Assembly (NCBI RefSeq): GCF_023657445.1
Contig: NZ_JAGTWY010000001.1
Coordinates: 930,001 to 994,000 of the forward strand
Length of the DNA: 64,000 bases
Source of the DNA: Marinobacter sediminum
GTDB taxonomy: Bacteria > Pseudomonadota > Gammaproteobacteria > Pseudomonadales > Oleiphilaceae
Direction: 5' to 3'
Shown: positions 1-10,378 of the stretch, in pieces
How positions within the stretch are numbered: the stretch's first letter is position 1
How the letters are laid out: each line of letters starts with the position of its first letter
The notes under the pieces: generated by a model
Databases searched by the model: none
What the model was told of the DNA's origin: nothing
What the model saw: only the letters and a program-made list of their open reading frames with translations
Position numbers and translations under genes: made by a program

Positions 1-862
1 CAAATCCCTCCGGTTTGTAGAAGTCGTGGCGGTATACCACGCCTTCCCGGTCAACCAGAAGGAAGGGCTGATTTTCCATGGGGTAGTCGTCGTTTGCCAG
101 CCGTAATTCGATTTTGCTTGGCAGGCGCCTCATTAGCTCCACAAGTTGGTGTCGGCGTTTGACCAGTGGCTTGTCATCGTGAATGAGCAGTCTTACCTCG
201 CTCAATCGATGCTGGCGCGCCAGGGTGGATATGAGTTCACGGAAGCGGAATCGATCGTACAAATCGTGCTCAAGCAACCGGTCGTAGAGCCAAAGCCGCT
301 GACCTGCCTGACCGGTCATGGAGTCCATCAGGCCGAGCATGTGACTTTCCCCGGCAAACAGCCAGGTTTGTGAGTCTTGCCCCAGAACCATTGGTTGTTC
401 CCGCTTTCCCTGCTCCTGTGCAAGTAATGACGGTGCCAGGCAGCGCATGTCGGCGTGTGGAATGCCAGCATCATCGTAAAAATCGGAACAGATGTGAAAG
501 CCGGATCGCTGATAAAAGGGAATGGCATGTTTCTGGGCTGAAAGTTTCAGTTCATTGAAATGGCCGGCAGCCTCACCGATCAGGTGCTGAAGCAAGGCCT
601 CACCAATTCCTCGGCCGCGGAACCCGGGCAGGATTGCCATGCGACCAATATGGGCGGTTTCGTCCAGAGTGGAAAACAGTCGGGCCACCCCAACCGGTGT
701 ATTGTCCGGGAGAACGGCAAGATAATGGTCTGCAATCTCGTCGGTATCGTCCCATTCCAGCGAGGGTGGGACTTTCTGTTCATCAATAAAAACTTGCTGG
801 CGAATCTCGCGGATATGGTGCGGGGCGAGTTGCCAGCTGTATTTCCTGAATCTCACGGTCAT
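1..862 (-). CDS. GNAT-family N-acetyltransferase with C-terminal extension (3' end off window)
   Basis: The frame opens at an ATG at 862 and runs off the left edge without a stop, giving 287 visible codons. Residues 1 to about 150 form a GNAT fold of the ElaA-like type. The acetyl-CoA loop RGRGIG sits near residues 82-87 after the RMAILP strand. From about residue 155 a second part follows, rich in His, Arg and Leu (for example LYDRLLEHDLYDRFRFREL), which I do not recognise as a catalytic domain. Together they suggest a GNAT enzyme fused to a domain of unknown role; the substrate cannot be named. It starts 9 bp after the roxA stop and is probably co-transcribed with it. The Shine-Dalgarno match is weak. 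Confidence 0.8.
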   Translation of the reverse strand, partial: MTVRFRKYSWQLAPHHIREIRQQVFIDEQKVPPSLEWDDTDEIADHYLAVLPDNTPVGVARLFSTLDETAHIGRMAILPGFRGRGIGEALLQHLIGEAAGHFNELKLSAQKHAIPFYQRSGFHICSDFYDDAGIPHADMRCLAPSLLAQEQGKREQPMVLGQDSQTWLFAGESHMLGLMDSMTGQAGQRLWLYDRLLEHDLYDRFRFRELISTLARQHRLSEVRLLIHDDKPLVKRRHQLVELMRRLPSKIELRLANDDYPMENQPFLLVDREGVVYRHDFYKPEGF

Positions 863-871
863 GGCGAGCAA

Positions 872-2023
872 CTACTCGAAATAGACTGAGCCCTGATTGT
901 ACAGGGTAGATAAGAGACCAAGGAGAGTCTCATCTTTCGCAAAAGATTCCAGGGCAGTCATGTCAATCCGAGCATTGGCGCATAGTAGCGGTGCCAACGG
1001 TCTTGCATCCCCCTTGAGCAGATACTGTTCGCCATCCACGAAAAGAGCTGTTTCATCACCAAGTTCATGGTAGGCAAACCGGGAGCCTTCATTCCAGCGC
1101 AGCTGTTCGCCTGCGCGAAGGGCAACGTCGAAGTCTTCCGGCGATGCCGGTTCCTCGGCCGGGACAACAATGTCCATGCTCTTGGGGGCGGTGGCATACT
1201 GACCGAACCAGAGAGACAGTTGACGTCGGTTGCCCGTTTTTTCGCGAATGATGCTGTCCAGTCTGTCGATGACTTCCGGTTGGATGGTTCCGGGGTTGTC
1301 CTGGATCTTCAGGTCCGGGTCTGTGAGGTGGTCCGCTGCATCGGACTGACCGCAAAGAAAATCTGTGAAACCGGTCAGAAGGTCGTCGATGGTCGGCGCC
1401 CGGAATCCCACGGAAAGGGTTATACAGTCGTCTTCTGCGATACCGTGGTGGCCGACGCCCGGCGGTAGATACAGCATGTCACCCGGTTCCAGAGTGACTG
1501 TTTCCTGGCCCTCCCAGCTGCTCAGTATCCTGAGTGGGGTGCCTTCAACCCGGGGTGAGGTGTGGTCGCATTGACCGCCGAAGGTCCAGCGCCGATGGCC
1601 CTGTGCCTGGAGCAGGAACACATCGTATTGATCGAAGTGTGGCCCGACACTACCTCCCTTTGGGGCATAGCTGGCCATGATGTCATCCAGACGCCAGTTG
1701 GGTATGAACCGGAAGTGCTCCAGCAGATCGGCGATGTCGGGAACCCAGTGGTCCAGACCCTGAACCAGAAGCGTCCAGTCATGTTCCGGAAGCTGGCTGA
1801 ACCTGTCCGGTGTGAAGGGGCCGTTGTGCAGTTGCCAGGGCTTGCCATCGTCATCCTCAATGACAATTCGGGACTCGACGCCTTCTTCACAGGCCAGACC
1901 TGCCAGCTCATCGGCGCTCACAGGGCATTGGAATCCCGGAAACGCCTGACGGATCACCAGCGGCTTCTTCTGCCAGTAGTCACGCAGAAATTCAGAGGGT
2001 GTCACTCCGCCAAGCATGTCCAT
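872..2023 (-). CDS. roxA: Ribosomal protein L16 arginine hydroxylase (cupin dioxygenase)
   Basis: A 383-residue JmjC/cupin 2-oxoglutarate Fe(II) oxygenase of the YcfD/RoxA family. This family hydroxylates an arginine of ribosomal protein L16 in bacteria. The iron ligands are visible as PHFD (His129, Asp131) and a distal His near 192 in LPPGVGHHG. The N-terminal TPSEFLRDYWQKKPLVIR matches the family opening. The C-terminal third is the usual dimerisation and winged-helix region, and the length is normal (E. coli 373). It lies 16 bp downstream of purB and 9 bp upstream of the GNAT gene, so the three may form one transcript. Confidence 0.9.
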   Translation of the reverse strand: MDMLGGVTPSEFLRDYWQKKPLVIRQAFPGFQCPVSADELAGLACEEGVESRIVIEDDDGKPWQLHNGPFTPDRFSQLPEHDWTLLVQGLDHWVPDIADLLEHFRFIPNWRLDDIMASYAPKGGSVGPHFDQYDVFLLQAQGHRRWTFGGQCDHTSPRVEGTPLRILSSWEGQETVTLEPGDMLYLPPGVGHHGIAEDDCITLSVGFRAPTIDDLLTGFTDFLCGQSDAADHLTDPDLKIQDNPGTIQPEVIDRLDSIIREKTGNRRQLSLWFGQYATAPKSMDIVVPAEEPASPEDFDVALRAGEQLRWNEGSRFAYHELGDETALFVDGEQYLLKGDARPLAPLLCANARIDMTALESFAKDETLLGLLSTLYNQGSVYFE

Positions 2024-2039
2024 GGTGCTGCTCCAGATG

Positions 2040-3422
<1,383 letters not shown>

Positions 3423-3496
3423 TCATCAAAGAATCGGGTCAAAAGAAAAATTGGGGGCACACATGATACACCACCACTGCTCCTGAATCAGTCGGA

Positions 3497-4141
3497 TCAG
3501 TGGTAAAGGGAGCGATTGGCTTCCTCGGCCAGCTCACGGGCGTGCTGAATGACCTTTTTGCGCGAAAAGATCAGCTGCCAGCGGCGGCCGCCGGTCTGGC
3601 GCCAAAGCACGGCTGAGCGGATACCTGACAGCAGCAGTGCGCGAACCCTGGCGGCATTTTCCTCGCGTTGGAGCACTGTTGGGTCCCCACTAACCTGAAT
3701 GCGCAGCCGAAAGGTGCTAATGGTATCTGCGTAGATTGAGGCGAGGTTGCTGATCAGGTTGCTGTGAATATAGCCGAAATGGCTCGCGGTATGCCGGGCC
3801 TGGTCGATTCGACTGCCAATTACGTCCAGCATGTCCGGTCGTTTGTTCAGCTTTGATTCCAGGTGGATCAGATTCAGTACGTAACGCAGTACTTCGACAT
3901 CTGGCTGCTTGCTCTGCTGACTCAGTACCGAGGAAAGTGTAACCAGGCCCTCACGGATATCTGTCAGTTCACCGCCATAGACATCAAGTGTGGATGCCGG
4001 GTTGGTAGCGAACAGGGATCGAATGCAGGTTTCCAGGCTGGCCTCTGAACACTGGCCGTTGTGGGCAATCTGCTGGACAAGGTTGGCGGCCTGGAACACC
4101 CCGGCGAGGGCAAGCGTCTGGTCGTGAAGGGATCCGCTCAT
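3497..4141 (-). CDS. hflD: HflD-like lysogenization regulator
   Basis: A 214-residue, mostly helical protein. It matches HflD, a membrane-associated protein that affects the frequency of lambda lysogeny in E. coli and whose housekeeping role is poorly known. No catalytic motif is visible. I chose the ATG at 4141 (MSGSLHDQT) and not an upstream start at 4204. It overlaps the mnmA stop as ATGA, the usual coupled arrangement, and the upstream extension is a low-complexity proline run that only shadows mnmA. The mnmA-hflD-purB order supports the name. Confidence 0.9.
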   Translation of the reverse strand: MSGSLHDQTLALAGVFQAANLVQQIAHNGQCSEASLETCIRSLFATNPASTLDVYGGELTDIREGLVTLSSVLSQQSKQPDVEVLRYVLNLIHLESKLNKRPDMLDVIGSRIDQARHTASHFGYIHSNLISNLASIYADTISTFRLRIQVSGDPTVLQREENAARVRALLLSGIRSAVLWRQTGGRRWQLIFSRKKVIQHARELAEEANRSLYH

Positions 4142-5316
4142 ACCTGTGTTTCCTGTTCCGGCGATTGGGGGAGGCGGTCGGGCAGGGGGGCGCCATCGCG
4201 CCATGTTTCTTCGATCACGCCACCACCGAGGCAGATTTCACCATCATAAAACACCACGGACTGGCCTGGTGTAACCGCGCGTTGGGCGTCATCAAATACC
4301 ACCTTTACGCCGCCATCGATAATCAGCACTTCGCAATCCTGGTCCGGCTGGCGGTAACGTGCTTTGGCTTTGCAGCGAAACCGACTGGCGGGTGGTTCGC
4401 CTGCAATCCAGTCAACAGGGCCTGAGACCAATCCCCGTGAGAACAGGAGAGGGTGATGCTTCCCTTGCACCGCGATCAGTATATTCCGCGTCAGATCTTT
4501 CTCGGCCACGTACCAGGGTTCGTCGCCGAACTCGCTCAACCCGCCAATCCCGAGGCCTTGTCGTTGACCAATGGTGTGATACATCAGGCCCTGATGGCGT
4601 CCGATTACCTTACCGTCGGGTGTTTCTATGTCTCCGGGTTGCGCCGGAAGATACTGTTTCAGGAAATCGGTAAATTTGCGCTCGCCGATGAAGCAGATGC
4701 CGGTGGAATCTTTTTTGTCATGGGTGACAAAGCCCTGCTGCTCGGCAATCCTGCGGACTTCCGGCTTTTCCAGCTCGCCCACGGGGAAGAGCGTGCGGGC
4801 AATGCGGTCGCCGGATACAGCATGAAGGAAGTAGCTCTGGTCCTTGTTTGCATCAAGGCCTTTCAGCAGCTGTGCCTTCTCCGGGTTTCCGTCAAGCGGC
4901 CGCTGGCGTGCGTAATGCCCGGTTGCAATATAGTCGGCCCCCAGCGTGACGGCATAATCGAGAAACGCCCGGAACTTTACCTCTTTATTGCAGAGGATAT
5001 CCGGGTTTGGCGTCCGCCCGGCCTTATACTCGGACAGGAAGTGTTCAAACACACGGTCCCAGTATTCGGCTGCAAAACTTGCGGTGTGGAGTTTTATGCC
5101 AATGGCATCGGCAACAGCCTGAGCATCGGCAAGGTCGGTCATGGCGGTGCAGTATTCAGTGCCGTCGTCTTCGTCCCAGTTTTTCATGAACAGGCCTTCG
5201 ACCTGATAGCCCTGATCCTTCAGTAACCAGGCTGCAACGGACGAATCCACGCCGCCGGACATGCCGACGATCACTCGGGTGCTTTCTACAGGACGTTTTT
5301 CAGATGCGTTTGTCAT
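4138..5316 (-). CDS. mnmA: tRNA-specific 2-thiouridylase MnmA
   Basis: A 392-residue enzyme that thiolates U34 at C2 in tRNAs for Lys, Glu and Gln, using sulfur relayed through the Tus proteins. The PP-loop [10 protein letters not shown] is at about 18-27. The two catalytic cysteines are in DILCN (Cys109) and STGICFIG (Cys208). The N-terminal tail is slightly longer than in E. coli. The stop overlaps the hflD start by 4 bp. A TusA-family gene lies far away at 58727. The two tRNA-Lys(UUU) genes at 55560 and 55707 encode one class of its substrates. Confidence 0.96.
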   Translation of the reverse strand: MTNASEKRPVESTRVIVGMSGGVDSSVAAWLLKDQGYQVEGLFMKNWDEDDGTEYCTAMTDLADAQAVADAIGIKLHTASFAAEYWDRVFEHFLSEYKAGRTPNPDILCNKEVKFRAFLDYAVTLGADYIATGHYARQRPLDGNPEKAQLLKGLDANKDQSYFLHAVSGDRIARTLFPVGELEKPEVRRIAEQQGFVTHDKKDSTGICFIGERKFTDFLKQYLPAQPGDIETPDGKVIGRHQGLMYHTIGQRQGLGIGGLSEFGDEPWYVAEKDLTRNILIAVQGKHHPLLFSRGLVSGPVDWIAGEPPASRFRCKAKARYRQPDQDCEVLIIDGGVKVVFDDAQRAVTPGQSVVFYDGEICLGGGVIEETWRDGAPLPDRLPQSPEQETQV

Positions 5317-5366
5317 GAATACTTTGGTAACGGTGAAAAGCCGCCGAGTTTATCATTCTTGCGGGG

Positions 5367-5816
5367 TTACGTCTGCGCATCGACCACAACATCCAGCGGA
5401 TAGCGCTTTCCGTTTCGGTAATCTTCTATGCATTCAAGCACCAGAGGGCTTCGCAGTTTCTCTCCCAGCTGACGAATATCATCCAGCTGCAACCAGTGTG
5501 CGGCAATGATTCCGGCGTCCAGTTCGTCCGTTACACGCTTCAGGGCCCTGGCGGAGTAACAGAACCGGTAATAGGTGACTCCGTTTGCAGGCGCCTTATA
5601 GGTGTACACGCCCAGAAAGTGCTCGGGTTCTACCTCCCAGCCGGTTTCCTCAAGGGTTTCCCGTCGCACGGCATCGAGAATGGCTTCATCTTCTTCAACG
5701 TGTCCGGCCGGCTGATTGAACACGACGCGACCGCCGCTGAACTCCTCCACAACCAGAAAGCGGCCTTTCTGGTCTTCTACGATCACTGCAACGGTGGCAT
5801 GTGGGGTCCATGTCAT
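5367..5816 (-). CDS. nudJ: NUDIX hydrolase, NudJ family
   Basis: A 149-residue NUDIX pyrophosphatase. The Nudix box runs from Gly38 to Trp60, with key residues G38, E43, R52, E53, E56 and E57 giving the GX5EX7REUXEEXGU pattern. NudJ acts on thiamine pyrophosphates and nucleoside tri- and diphosphates in E. coli. The start ATG at 5816 (MTWTPHATVAV) overlaps the rluE stop by 4 bp. A longer frame to 5909 only adds residues antiparallel to the rluE tail and is rejected. It sits between rluE and mnmA, the usual place for this family. Confidence 0.92.
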   Translation of the reverse strand: MTWTPHATVAVIVEDQKGRFLVVEEFSGGRVVFNQPAGHVEEDEAILDAVRRETLEETGWEVEPEHFLGVYTYKAPANGVTYYRFCYSARALKRVTDELDAGIIAAHWLQLDDIRQLGEKLRSPLVLECIEDYRNGKRYPLDVVVDAQT

Positions 5817-6445
5817 GGCTTTCGCGGTCTCCTTTTGGGGTTTCCCGGCTTCCGTTTTCCCGGCCGCCTCGTCGGCGGGGCAGGAACGTGAACCTTGATG
5901 GTCCGGCACTGCCCGGATTCGAGTCCATCCAGTGTCCAGTCTCCTATACGGTAGCGGATCAACCGGAGGGTGGGAAAGCCTACTGCCGCGGTCATGCGGC
6001 GAACCTGACGGTTTCGGCCCTCAGTTATGGTGAGTTCCAGCCAGCTTGTGGGCACGGACTCACGATATCGCACGGGGGGCTTTCTTTCCCAAACGGATGG
6101 CTCGCTCATCTTGCTGGCTTTGGCTGGTGCGGTGATGCCATCCTTGAGTTTGACGCCCTGTTCAAGTTGCGTGAGGGCCGCGTCGGTAATCTGCCCCTCA
6201 ACCTGCACCCAGTAGGTCTTGGGCATTTTCAGGGAGGGGGAAGCGATACGGTGCTGGAGAGCCCCCTCACCGGTCAGCAGTAGCAGTCCCTCAGAATCGT
6301 AATCCAGTCTTCCTGCCGGATAAACCTCGGGGATCTTTATCCAGTTAGCGAGTGTTGCCCTGACAGGTTTCGACGTATCACGCCGGTCATCCGTGAACTG
6401 GCTGAGAACACGAAACGGTTTATTGAAAAGAATAAGATCTGCCAT
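5813..6445 (-). CDS. rluE: 23S rRNA pseudouridine synthase RluE
   Basis: A 210-residue RsuA-type pseudouridine synthase, the family that modifies U2457 of 23S rRNA. The catalytic motif GRLDYDSEGLL starts at residue 45 (Asp48). The nucleotide-contact segment TITEGRNRQVRRM is present near 170. The C-terminal 25 residues are rich in Pro, Arg and Lys and probably form a basic disordered tail. The gene opens an apparent minus-strand run rluE-nudJ-mnmA-hflD, whose promoter must lie in 6446-6674. Confidence 0.93.
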   Translation of the reverse strand: MADLILFNKPFRVLSQFTDDRRDTSKPVRATLANWIKIPEVYPAGRLDYDSEGLLLLTGEGALQHRIASPSLKMPKTYWVQVEGQITDAALTQLEQGVKLKDGITAPAKASKMSEPSVWERKPPVRYRESVPTSWLELTITEGRNRQVRRMTAAVGFPTLRLIRYRIGDWTLDGLESGQCRTIKVHVPAPPTRRPGKRKPGNPKRRPRKP

Positions 6446-6674
6446 TCCGGTCAGTGGGCTCTGCTAGTGGTGTGAGTTCAGTTCGCAAGGTTACTGCAAT
6501 GGCCTCAATTGGCAAGAGGTCAGGGTCTACGGGGTTGAATGACCGGGGTGGCAGCAAAAGGCAGCGTTCAATGGCGTAGCTGGTGAGAGGGGGCAGTATT
6601 TGCTAGATACGACCAAACCCTGCCCACCTCAAAAACCGGTGGGCGTAGCGGAAACAAACCCGGTGGATGCCTGA
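6446..6674. other. Non-coding gap between rluE and cspD
   Basis: About 230 bp without a convincing gene on either strand. It must hold the rluE promoter (minus strand) and the cspD transcript end. A hairpin with 7-bp arms lies at 6622-6644 and a perfect palindrome at 6667-6682. No clear U-tract follows either in the cspD direction. No strong sigma-70 boxes could be singled out. Confidence 0.5.
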
Positions 6675-6682
6675 TCAGGCAT
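6667..6682. repeat. 16-bp perfect palindrome at the cspD stop codon
   Basis: The sequence ATGCCTGATCAGGCAT is its own reverse complement and contains the cspD TGA stop near its centre. It could be a compact stem at the transcript end or a protein-binding site. Chance cannot be excluded. Confidence 0.45.
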
Positions 6683-6986
6683 TCACTGCACGGGGTGGGT
6701 AGTCCCCCCGGCCAGACTCCTGCGAATCGGATTTATTTTCGGTAGATGCCCCGGAACTGTCCTGAGCCTGCTGCTGGAGCTGTTCTTCCGGAACAATATT
6801 GACCGCGTGGGTGCCTTTGTCGCTGGGCTTCTTGTCAAAGGTTACGGCTTGACCGGCTTTCAGTGTCTTGTAGCCGTCCATCTGAACCGAAGAAAAGTGA
6901 GCAAACAGGTCGTCACTGCAGCCATCTTCGATGATGAATCCGTACCCTTTGGCATTGTTAAACCACTTGACCTTGCCTCTTGGCAT
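6675..6986 (-). CDS. cspD: CspD-type cold-shock domain protein with disordered tail
   Basis: A 103-residue protein. Residues 1-68 are a cold-shock domain with RNP1 (KGYGFI, 13-18) and RNP2 (LFAHF, 27-31). The last 35 residues are rich in Gln, Ser and Glu and look disordered. In E. coli CspD is a stationary-phase inhibitor of DNA replication encoded divergently next to clpS-clpA, the same arrangement as here. A strong Shine-Dalgarno (GGGGAG) precedes the ATG at 6986. The tail is longer than in E. coli CspD (74 residues), so the exact role is inferred from context. Confidence 0.88.
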   Translation of the reverse strand: MPRGKVKWFNNAKGYGFIIEDGCSDDLFAHFSSVQMDGYKTLKAGQAVTFDKKPSDKGTHAVNIVPEEQLQQQAQDSSGASTENKSDSQESGRGDYPPRAVNA

Positions 6987-7298
6987 GATGAACTCCCCTG
7001 TTCCTTTGCTGTCACACTTTATTATTGGTGTTGTCTGACACTCGGTCGAGCGAACCCGGCCCGAATCCCGTTACATAAACATTGCATTGGTTTACATTAT
7101 TTTACAGTCCAGTTTAACTTTCGACCAATCAGGTCTTCTAGTCAATAGTTTCTATTGCCGGAATGTGTGGTTGAACGCGGTCCGGAAGCGGTATCATGTT
7201 CGTATTGATAAATATCTCACGCCCGGTCCTCGGCACAGCTTGAAAACACGGGGCCGGACAACCACATTTAACCAGGGGCACCGATAAACCGGTAAAGA
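6987..7298. promoter_or_regulatory. Divergent promoter region cspD / clpS
   Basis: A 312-bp intergenic region between two divergent genes that must hold promoters for both. For clpS a candidate is TTGAAC at 7171-7176 and TATCAT at 7192-7197, a short 15-bp spacing. The stretch 7075-7120 is AT-rich and could serve cspD. No gene or strong hairpin is visible. Confidence 0.45.
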
Positions 7299-7661
7299 AT
7301 GATGCGGACTATCGAAAATTCTCTACTAGTATTCAATCAGGGGGAGGACGAACAACCGGGGCGACAGGATGACCTCAGCGTTGCTCCCGAGAAGCCAGCC
7401 CTCAAGCGCCCTGCGCGTTTTCGGGTGGTTCTTCTGAACGACGACTACACACCCATGGATTTTGTGGTAGAAGTATTGATGACGTTCTTTGAAATGAATG
7501 AAGAAAAGGCGACGCAGGTGATGCTGCTCGTCCATACGCAAGGAAAAGCCGTATGTGGGGTTTATACCCGAGACATCGCAGAAACAAAGGCGGCACAGGT
7601 GAACCAGTATTCCTCGGAATGCGAACATCCGCTCCTTTGCGAGATTGAACGTGCGGACTGA
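7299..7661 (+). CDS. clpS: ClpS adaptor (N-recognin)
   Basis: A 120-residue adaptor that binds proteins with N-terminal Leu, Phe, Tyr or Trp and delivers them to ClpAP. The pocket residues lie in [10 protein letters not shown] (47-56) and in [14 protein letters not shown] (His79 and neighbours). Residues 1-38 are the flexible N-terminal extension that engages ClpA. Two ATGs stand in tandem at 7299 and 7302, and either may be used. It ends 18 bp before clpA and is certainly co-transcribed with it. The tagging enzymes Bpt and Aat lie just downstream. Confidence 0.95.
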   Translation: MMRTIENSLLVFNQGEDEQPGRQDDLSVAPEKPALKRPARFRVVLLNDDYTPMDFVVEVLMTFFEMNEEKATQVMLLVHTQGKAVCGVYTRDIAETKAAQVNQYSSECEHPLLCEIERAD

Positions 7662-7679
7662 AAGACGTTGGGGTGGCCC

Positions 7680-9950
7680 ATGCTGAGCAAAGATCTTGAA
7701 ATTACGCTGAATACGGCCTTCAAAAATGCCCGGGACAAGCGTCATGAATTCATGACGGTGGAGCATTTATTGTTGGCCCTGCTAGACAACGAATCGGCGG
7801 TGGGCGTTCTGAAGGCCTGTGGTGCAGATCTTAGCCGGCTTCAGGAAGAGCTTGTGGAGTTTGTGGACTCCACGACACCGTTGATACCCAGTAACGATAG
7901 CGAACGGGAAACCCAGCCGACATTGGGCTTCCAGCGTGTTCTGCAACGGGCGGTGTTCCATGTCCAGTCCTCCGGCAAGAAAGAGGTGACCGGGGCGAAT
8001 GTGCTGGTAGCCATCTTTAGCGAGCAGGAGAGTCAGGCGGTCTACGTACTCAAAAAGCAGAGTGTCGCCCGCATTGATGTCGTTAACTTTGTGTCTCACG
8101 GAATATCGCGCGTTCAGGGCGCTGAGGATCAGGAAGGTCATGACCAGGCTGCTCCTGATGAAACCGGAGAAGAAAGTGGTCATTCCAAACCGCTGGAAAG
8201 CTACGCCAGCAACCTGAATGAGCAGGCTCGTCAGGGGCGGATTGACCCACTGATTGGCCGTGAGCACGAAGTTGAACGTGTCGTCCAGATACTGGTGCGC
8301 CGTCGCAAAAACAACCCACTGCTGGTCGGTGAGGCGGGTGTAGGTAAGACCGCTATCGCAGAAGGGCTGGCAAAACGCATCGTCGATGGACAGGTACCGG
8401 AGATTATCTCCGATGCCGTGGTGTACTCGCTTGATCTTGGTGCGTTGCTGGCGGGAACCAAATACCGTGGTGACTTTGAGAAGCGTCTTAAAGGATTGCT
8501 GGCGGATCTGCAGAAAGAGAAGCACGCAATTCTCTTCATTGACGAGATCCACACCATTATCGGAGCCGGGTCTGCGTCGGGCGGGGTGATGGATGCGTCC
8601 AACCTGCTCAAACCGATGCTAAGTTCTGGTGAAATCCGCTGTATCGGTTCTACCACGTTCCAGGAATTCCGTGGAATTTTCGAAAAGGACAGCGCGCTTG
8701 CCCGGCGTTTCCAGAAAATTGACGTCAATGAGCCAAGCGTTGAGGATACCTACCAGATTCTGAAGGGCCTCAAGCCGAATTTCGAGAAGCATCACGATCT
8801 TAAGTATACCGACAAGGCATTGCGGGTGGCTGCCGAACTGGCTGACCGTTACATTACGGATCGCCATTTGCCGGACAAGGCCATCGACGTGATCGATGAA
8901 GCGGGTGCACGTCAGCGCCTGCAGCCGGAAGACAAGCGTAAGAAAGCGGTTGATGTATCAGACATCGAGGATGTCGTTGCGAACATCGCCCGTATTCCGC
9001 CGAAGAATGTCTCTACCAGTGATAAGGACCTGCTCCGGAATCTGGAGCGGGACCTCAAGATGGTGGTGTTTGGCCAGGATCCGGCAATCGAATCGCTTTC
9101 CACCGCGATCAAGCTGGCTCGCGCGGGACTCAAGGCGCCGGAGAAACCGGAAGGCGCATTCCTTTTTGCTGGTCCCACGGGTGTCGGCAAGACCGAGGTC
9201 ACCAAACAGTTGGCCAAGGTGCTGGGTATCGAGTTGGTGCGGTTTGATATGTCCGAGTATATGGAACGGCATACCGTATCGCGTCTGATTGGCGCGCCTC
9301 CGGGATATGTTGGGTACGACCAGGGTGGCCTTTTGACCGAGTCGGTTAACAAGCATCCTCACTGTGTGCTGTTGCTGGACGAGATTGAGAAGGCTCACCC
9401 GGAAGTATTCAACTTGCTCTTGCAGGTTATGGACCATGGCACCCTGACGGATAATAACGGTCGCAAGGCGGATTTCCGCCATGTCATTCTGGTAATGACG
9501 ACCAACGCCGGGGCAGAAAGCATGGCTCGCCGTTCAATTGGCTTCAATGAGCAGGATCACAGCTCGGACGGGATGGAAATCATCACCAAGACCTTTACAC
9601 CGGAATTCCGTAATCGTCTGGATGGCATCATCCAGTTTGGTGATCTGCAGAAAGCGACCATCACTCACGTTGTGGACAAGTTTCTCACTGAGCTGCAGGC
9701 GCAGCTGGATGAGAAGCATGTGGTCCTCCATGTGGATGAAGATGCCAAGGTATGGCTGGCAGAGAAGGGGTACGATGTCACCATGGGTGCACGTCCGATG
9801 TCTCGTCTGATTCAGGACAAGATCAAGCGGCCCCTTGCTGAGCAGATTCTGTTCGGGCGCCTTTCTGAGAAGGGTGGGGATGTGTTCATACACCTGCGTG
9901 ATGATGAACTGGTGTTTGAGTATGAGGATGAGCCGGCCGAAGCCGTCTAA
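7680..9950 (+). CDS. clpA: ClpA unfoldase, ATP-binding subunit of ClpAP
   Basis: A 756-residue double-AAA+ unfoldase (E. coli 758). The N-domain spans 1 to about 145, followed by an acidic linker. Walker A1 is GEAGVGKT (217-224) and Walker A2 is GPTGVGKT (498-505). An IGF tripeptide near 620 marks the ClpP-docking loop. It unfolds substrates for the ClpP peptidase, which is not in this window. I chose the ATG at 7680 (MLSKDLEIT), which matches the E. coli start, over one four codons upstream. A rho-independent terminator follows at 9975. Confidence 0.97.
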   Translation: MLSKDLEITLNTAFKNARDKRHEFMTVEHLLLALLDNESAVGVLKACGADLSRLQEELVEFVDSTTPLIPSNDSERETQPTLGFQRVLQRAVFHVQSSGKKEVTGANVLVAIFSEQESQAVYVLKKQSVARIDVVNFVSHGISRVQGAEDQEGHDQAAPDETGEESGHSKPLESYASNLNEQARQGRIDPLIGREHEVERVVQILVRRRKNNPLLVGEAGVGKTAIAEGLAKRIVDGQVPEIISDAVVYSLDLGALLAGTKYRGDFEKRLKGLLADLQKEKHAILFIDEIHTIIGAGSASGGVMDASNLLKPMLSSGEIRCIGSTTFQEFRGIFEKDSALARRFQKIDVNEPSVEDTYQILKGLKPNFEKHHDLKYTDKALRVAAELADRYITDRHLPDKAIDVIDEAGARQRLQPEDKRKKAVDVSDIEDVVANIARIPPKNVSTSDKDLLRNLERDLKMVVFGQDPAIESLSTAIKLARAGLKAPEKPEGAFLFAGPTGVGKTEVTKQLAKVLGIELVRFDMSEYMERHTVSRLIGAPPGYVGYDQGGLLTESVNKHPHCVLLLDEIEKAHPEVFNLLLQVMDHGTLTDNNGRKADFRHVILVMTTNAGAESMARRSIGFNEQDHSSDGMEIITKTFTPEFRNRLDGIIQFGDLQKATITHVVDKFLTELQAQLDEKHVVLHVDEDAKVWLAEKGYDVTMGARPMSRLIQDKIKRPLAEQILFGRLSEKGGDVFIHLRDDELVFEYEDEPAEAV

Positions 9951-9974
9951 GTCCCCATTGCTCTTGCACCTGCG

Positions 9975-10009
9975 AAAAGACCGCTGCCATTCCGGAGCGG
10001 TCTTTTTTT
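9975..10009 (+). terminator. Rho-independent terminator of clpSA
   Basis: GACCGCT (9979-9985) pairs with AGCGGTC (9996-10002) and is followed by seven T. The arms extend with A/T pairs. It lies 25 bp past the clpA stop. Confidence 0.9.
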
Positions 10010-10032
10010 ATGTCTGAACGTTTGCTGCAGAA

Positions 10033-10061
10033 ACAAAAAAGCCCCGAATGTCGGGGCTTTT
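10033..10061 (-). terminator. Rho-independent terminator of infA
   Basis: A stem AAGCCCCGA / TCGGGGCTT with a 3-nt loop (10039-10059). On the minus strand it is followed by a T-run (A-run at 10035-10040 on the plus strand). It lies about 17 bp after the infA stop and faces the clpA terminator. Confidence 0.9.
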
Positions 10062-10077
10062 CAGATGTCGGTCAGGC

Positions 10078-10296
10078 TTAACGGGCGCGGTACACGATGC
10101 GGCCCTTGCTCAGGTCGTAGGGAGTCAACTCAACCTTGACCTTATCGCCGGTCAGAATGCGGATGTAGTTTTTGCGCATTTTTCCGGAAATATGAGCAGT
10201 CACCACGTGGCCGTTACTGAGTTCGACACGGAACATGGTATTCGGAAGGGTATCGATAATGACGCCTTCCATTTCAATGACATCTGATTTTGCCAT
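10078..10296 (-). CDS. infA: Translation initiation factor IF-1
   Basis: A 72-residue S1/OB-fold protein. It binds the 30S A site and works with IF-2 and IF-3. The sequence [18 protein letters not shown] and the C-terminal [14 protein letters not shown] are those of standard IF-1, and the length is exact. The gene is next to clpA, bpt and aat, as in many gammaproteobacteria. The 82-bp gap to bpt and the private terminator suggest its own transcript. Confidence 0.98.
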   Translation of the reverse strand: MAKSDVIEMEGVIIDTLPNTMFRVELSNGHVVTAHISGKMRKNYIRILTGDKVKVELTPYDLSKGRIVYRAR

Positions 10297-10378
10297 TCAG
10301 TAGAAACCTCTCTTTGAATGTACTTCTCGTGATTTTAAATTGCGCAATTCTGCCTGAATTATTCCCGTATGGCAAAGA

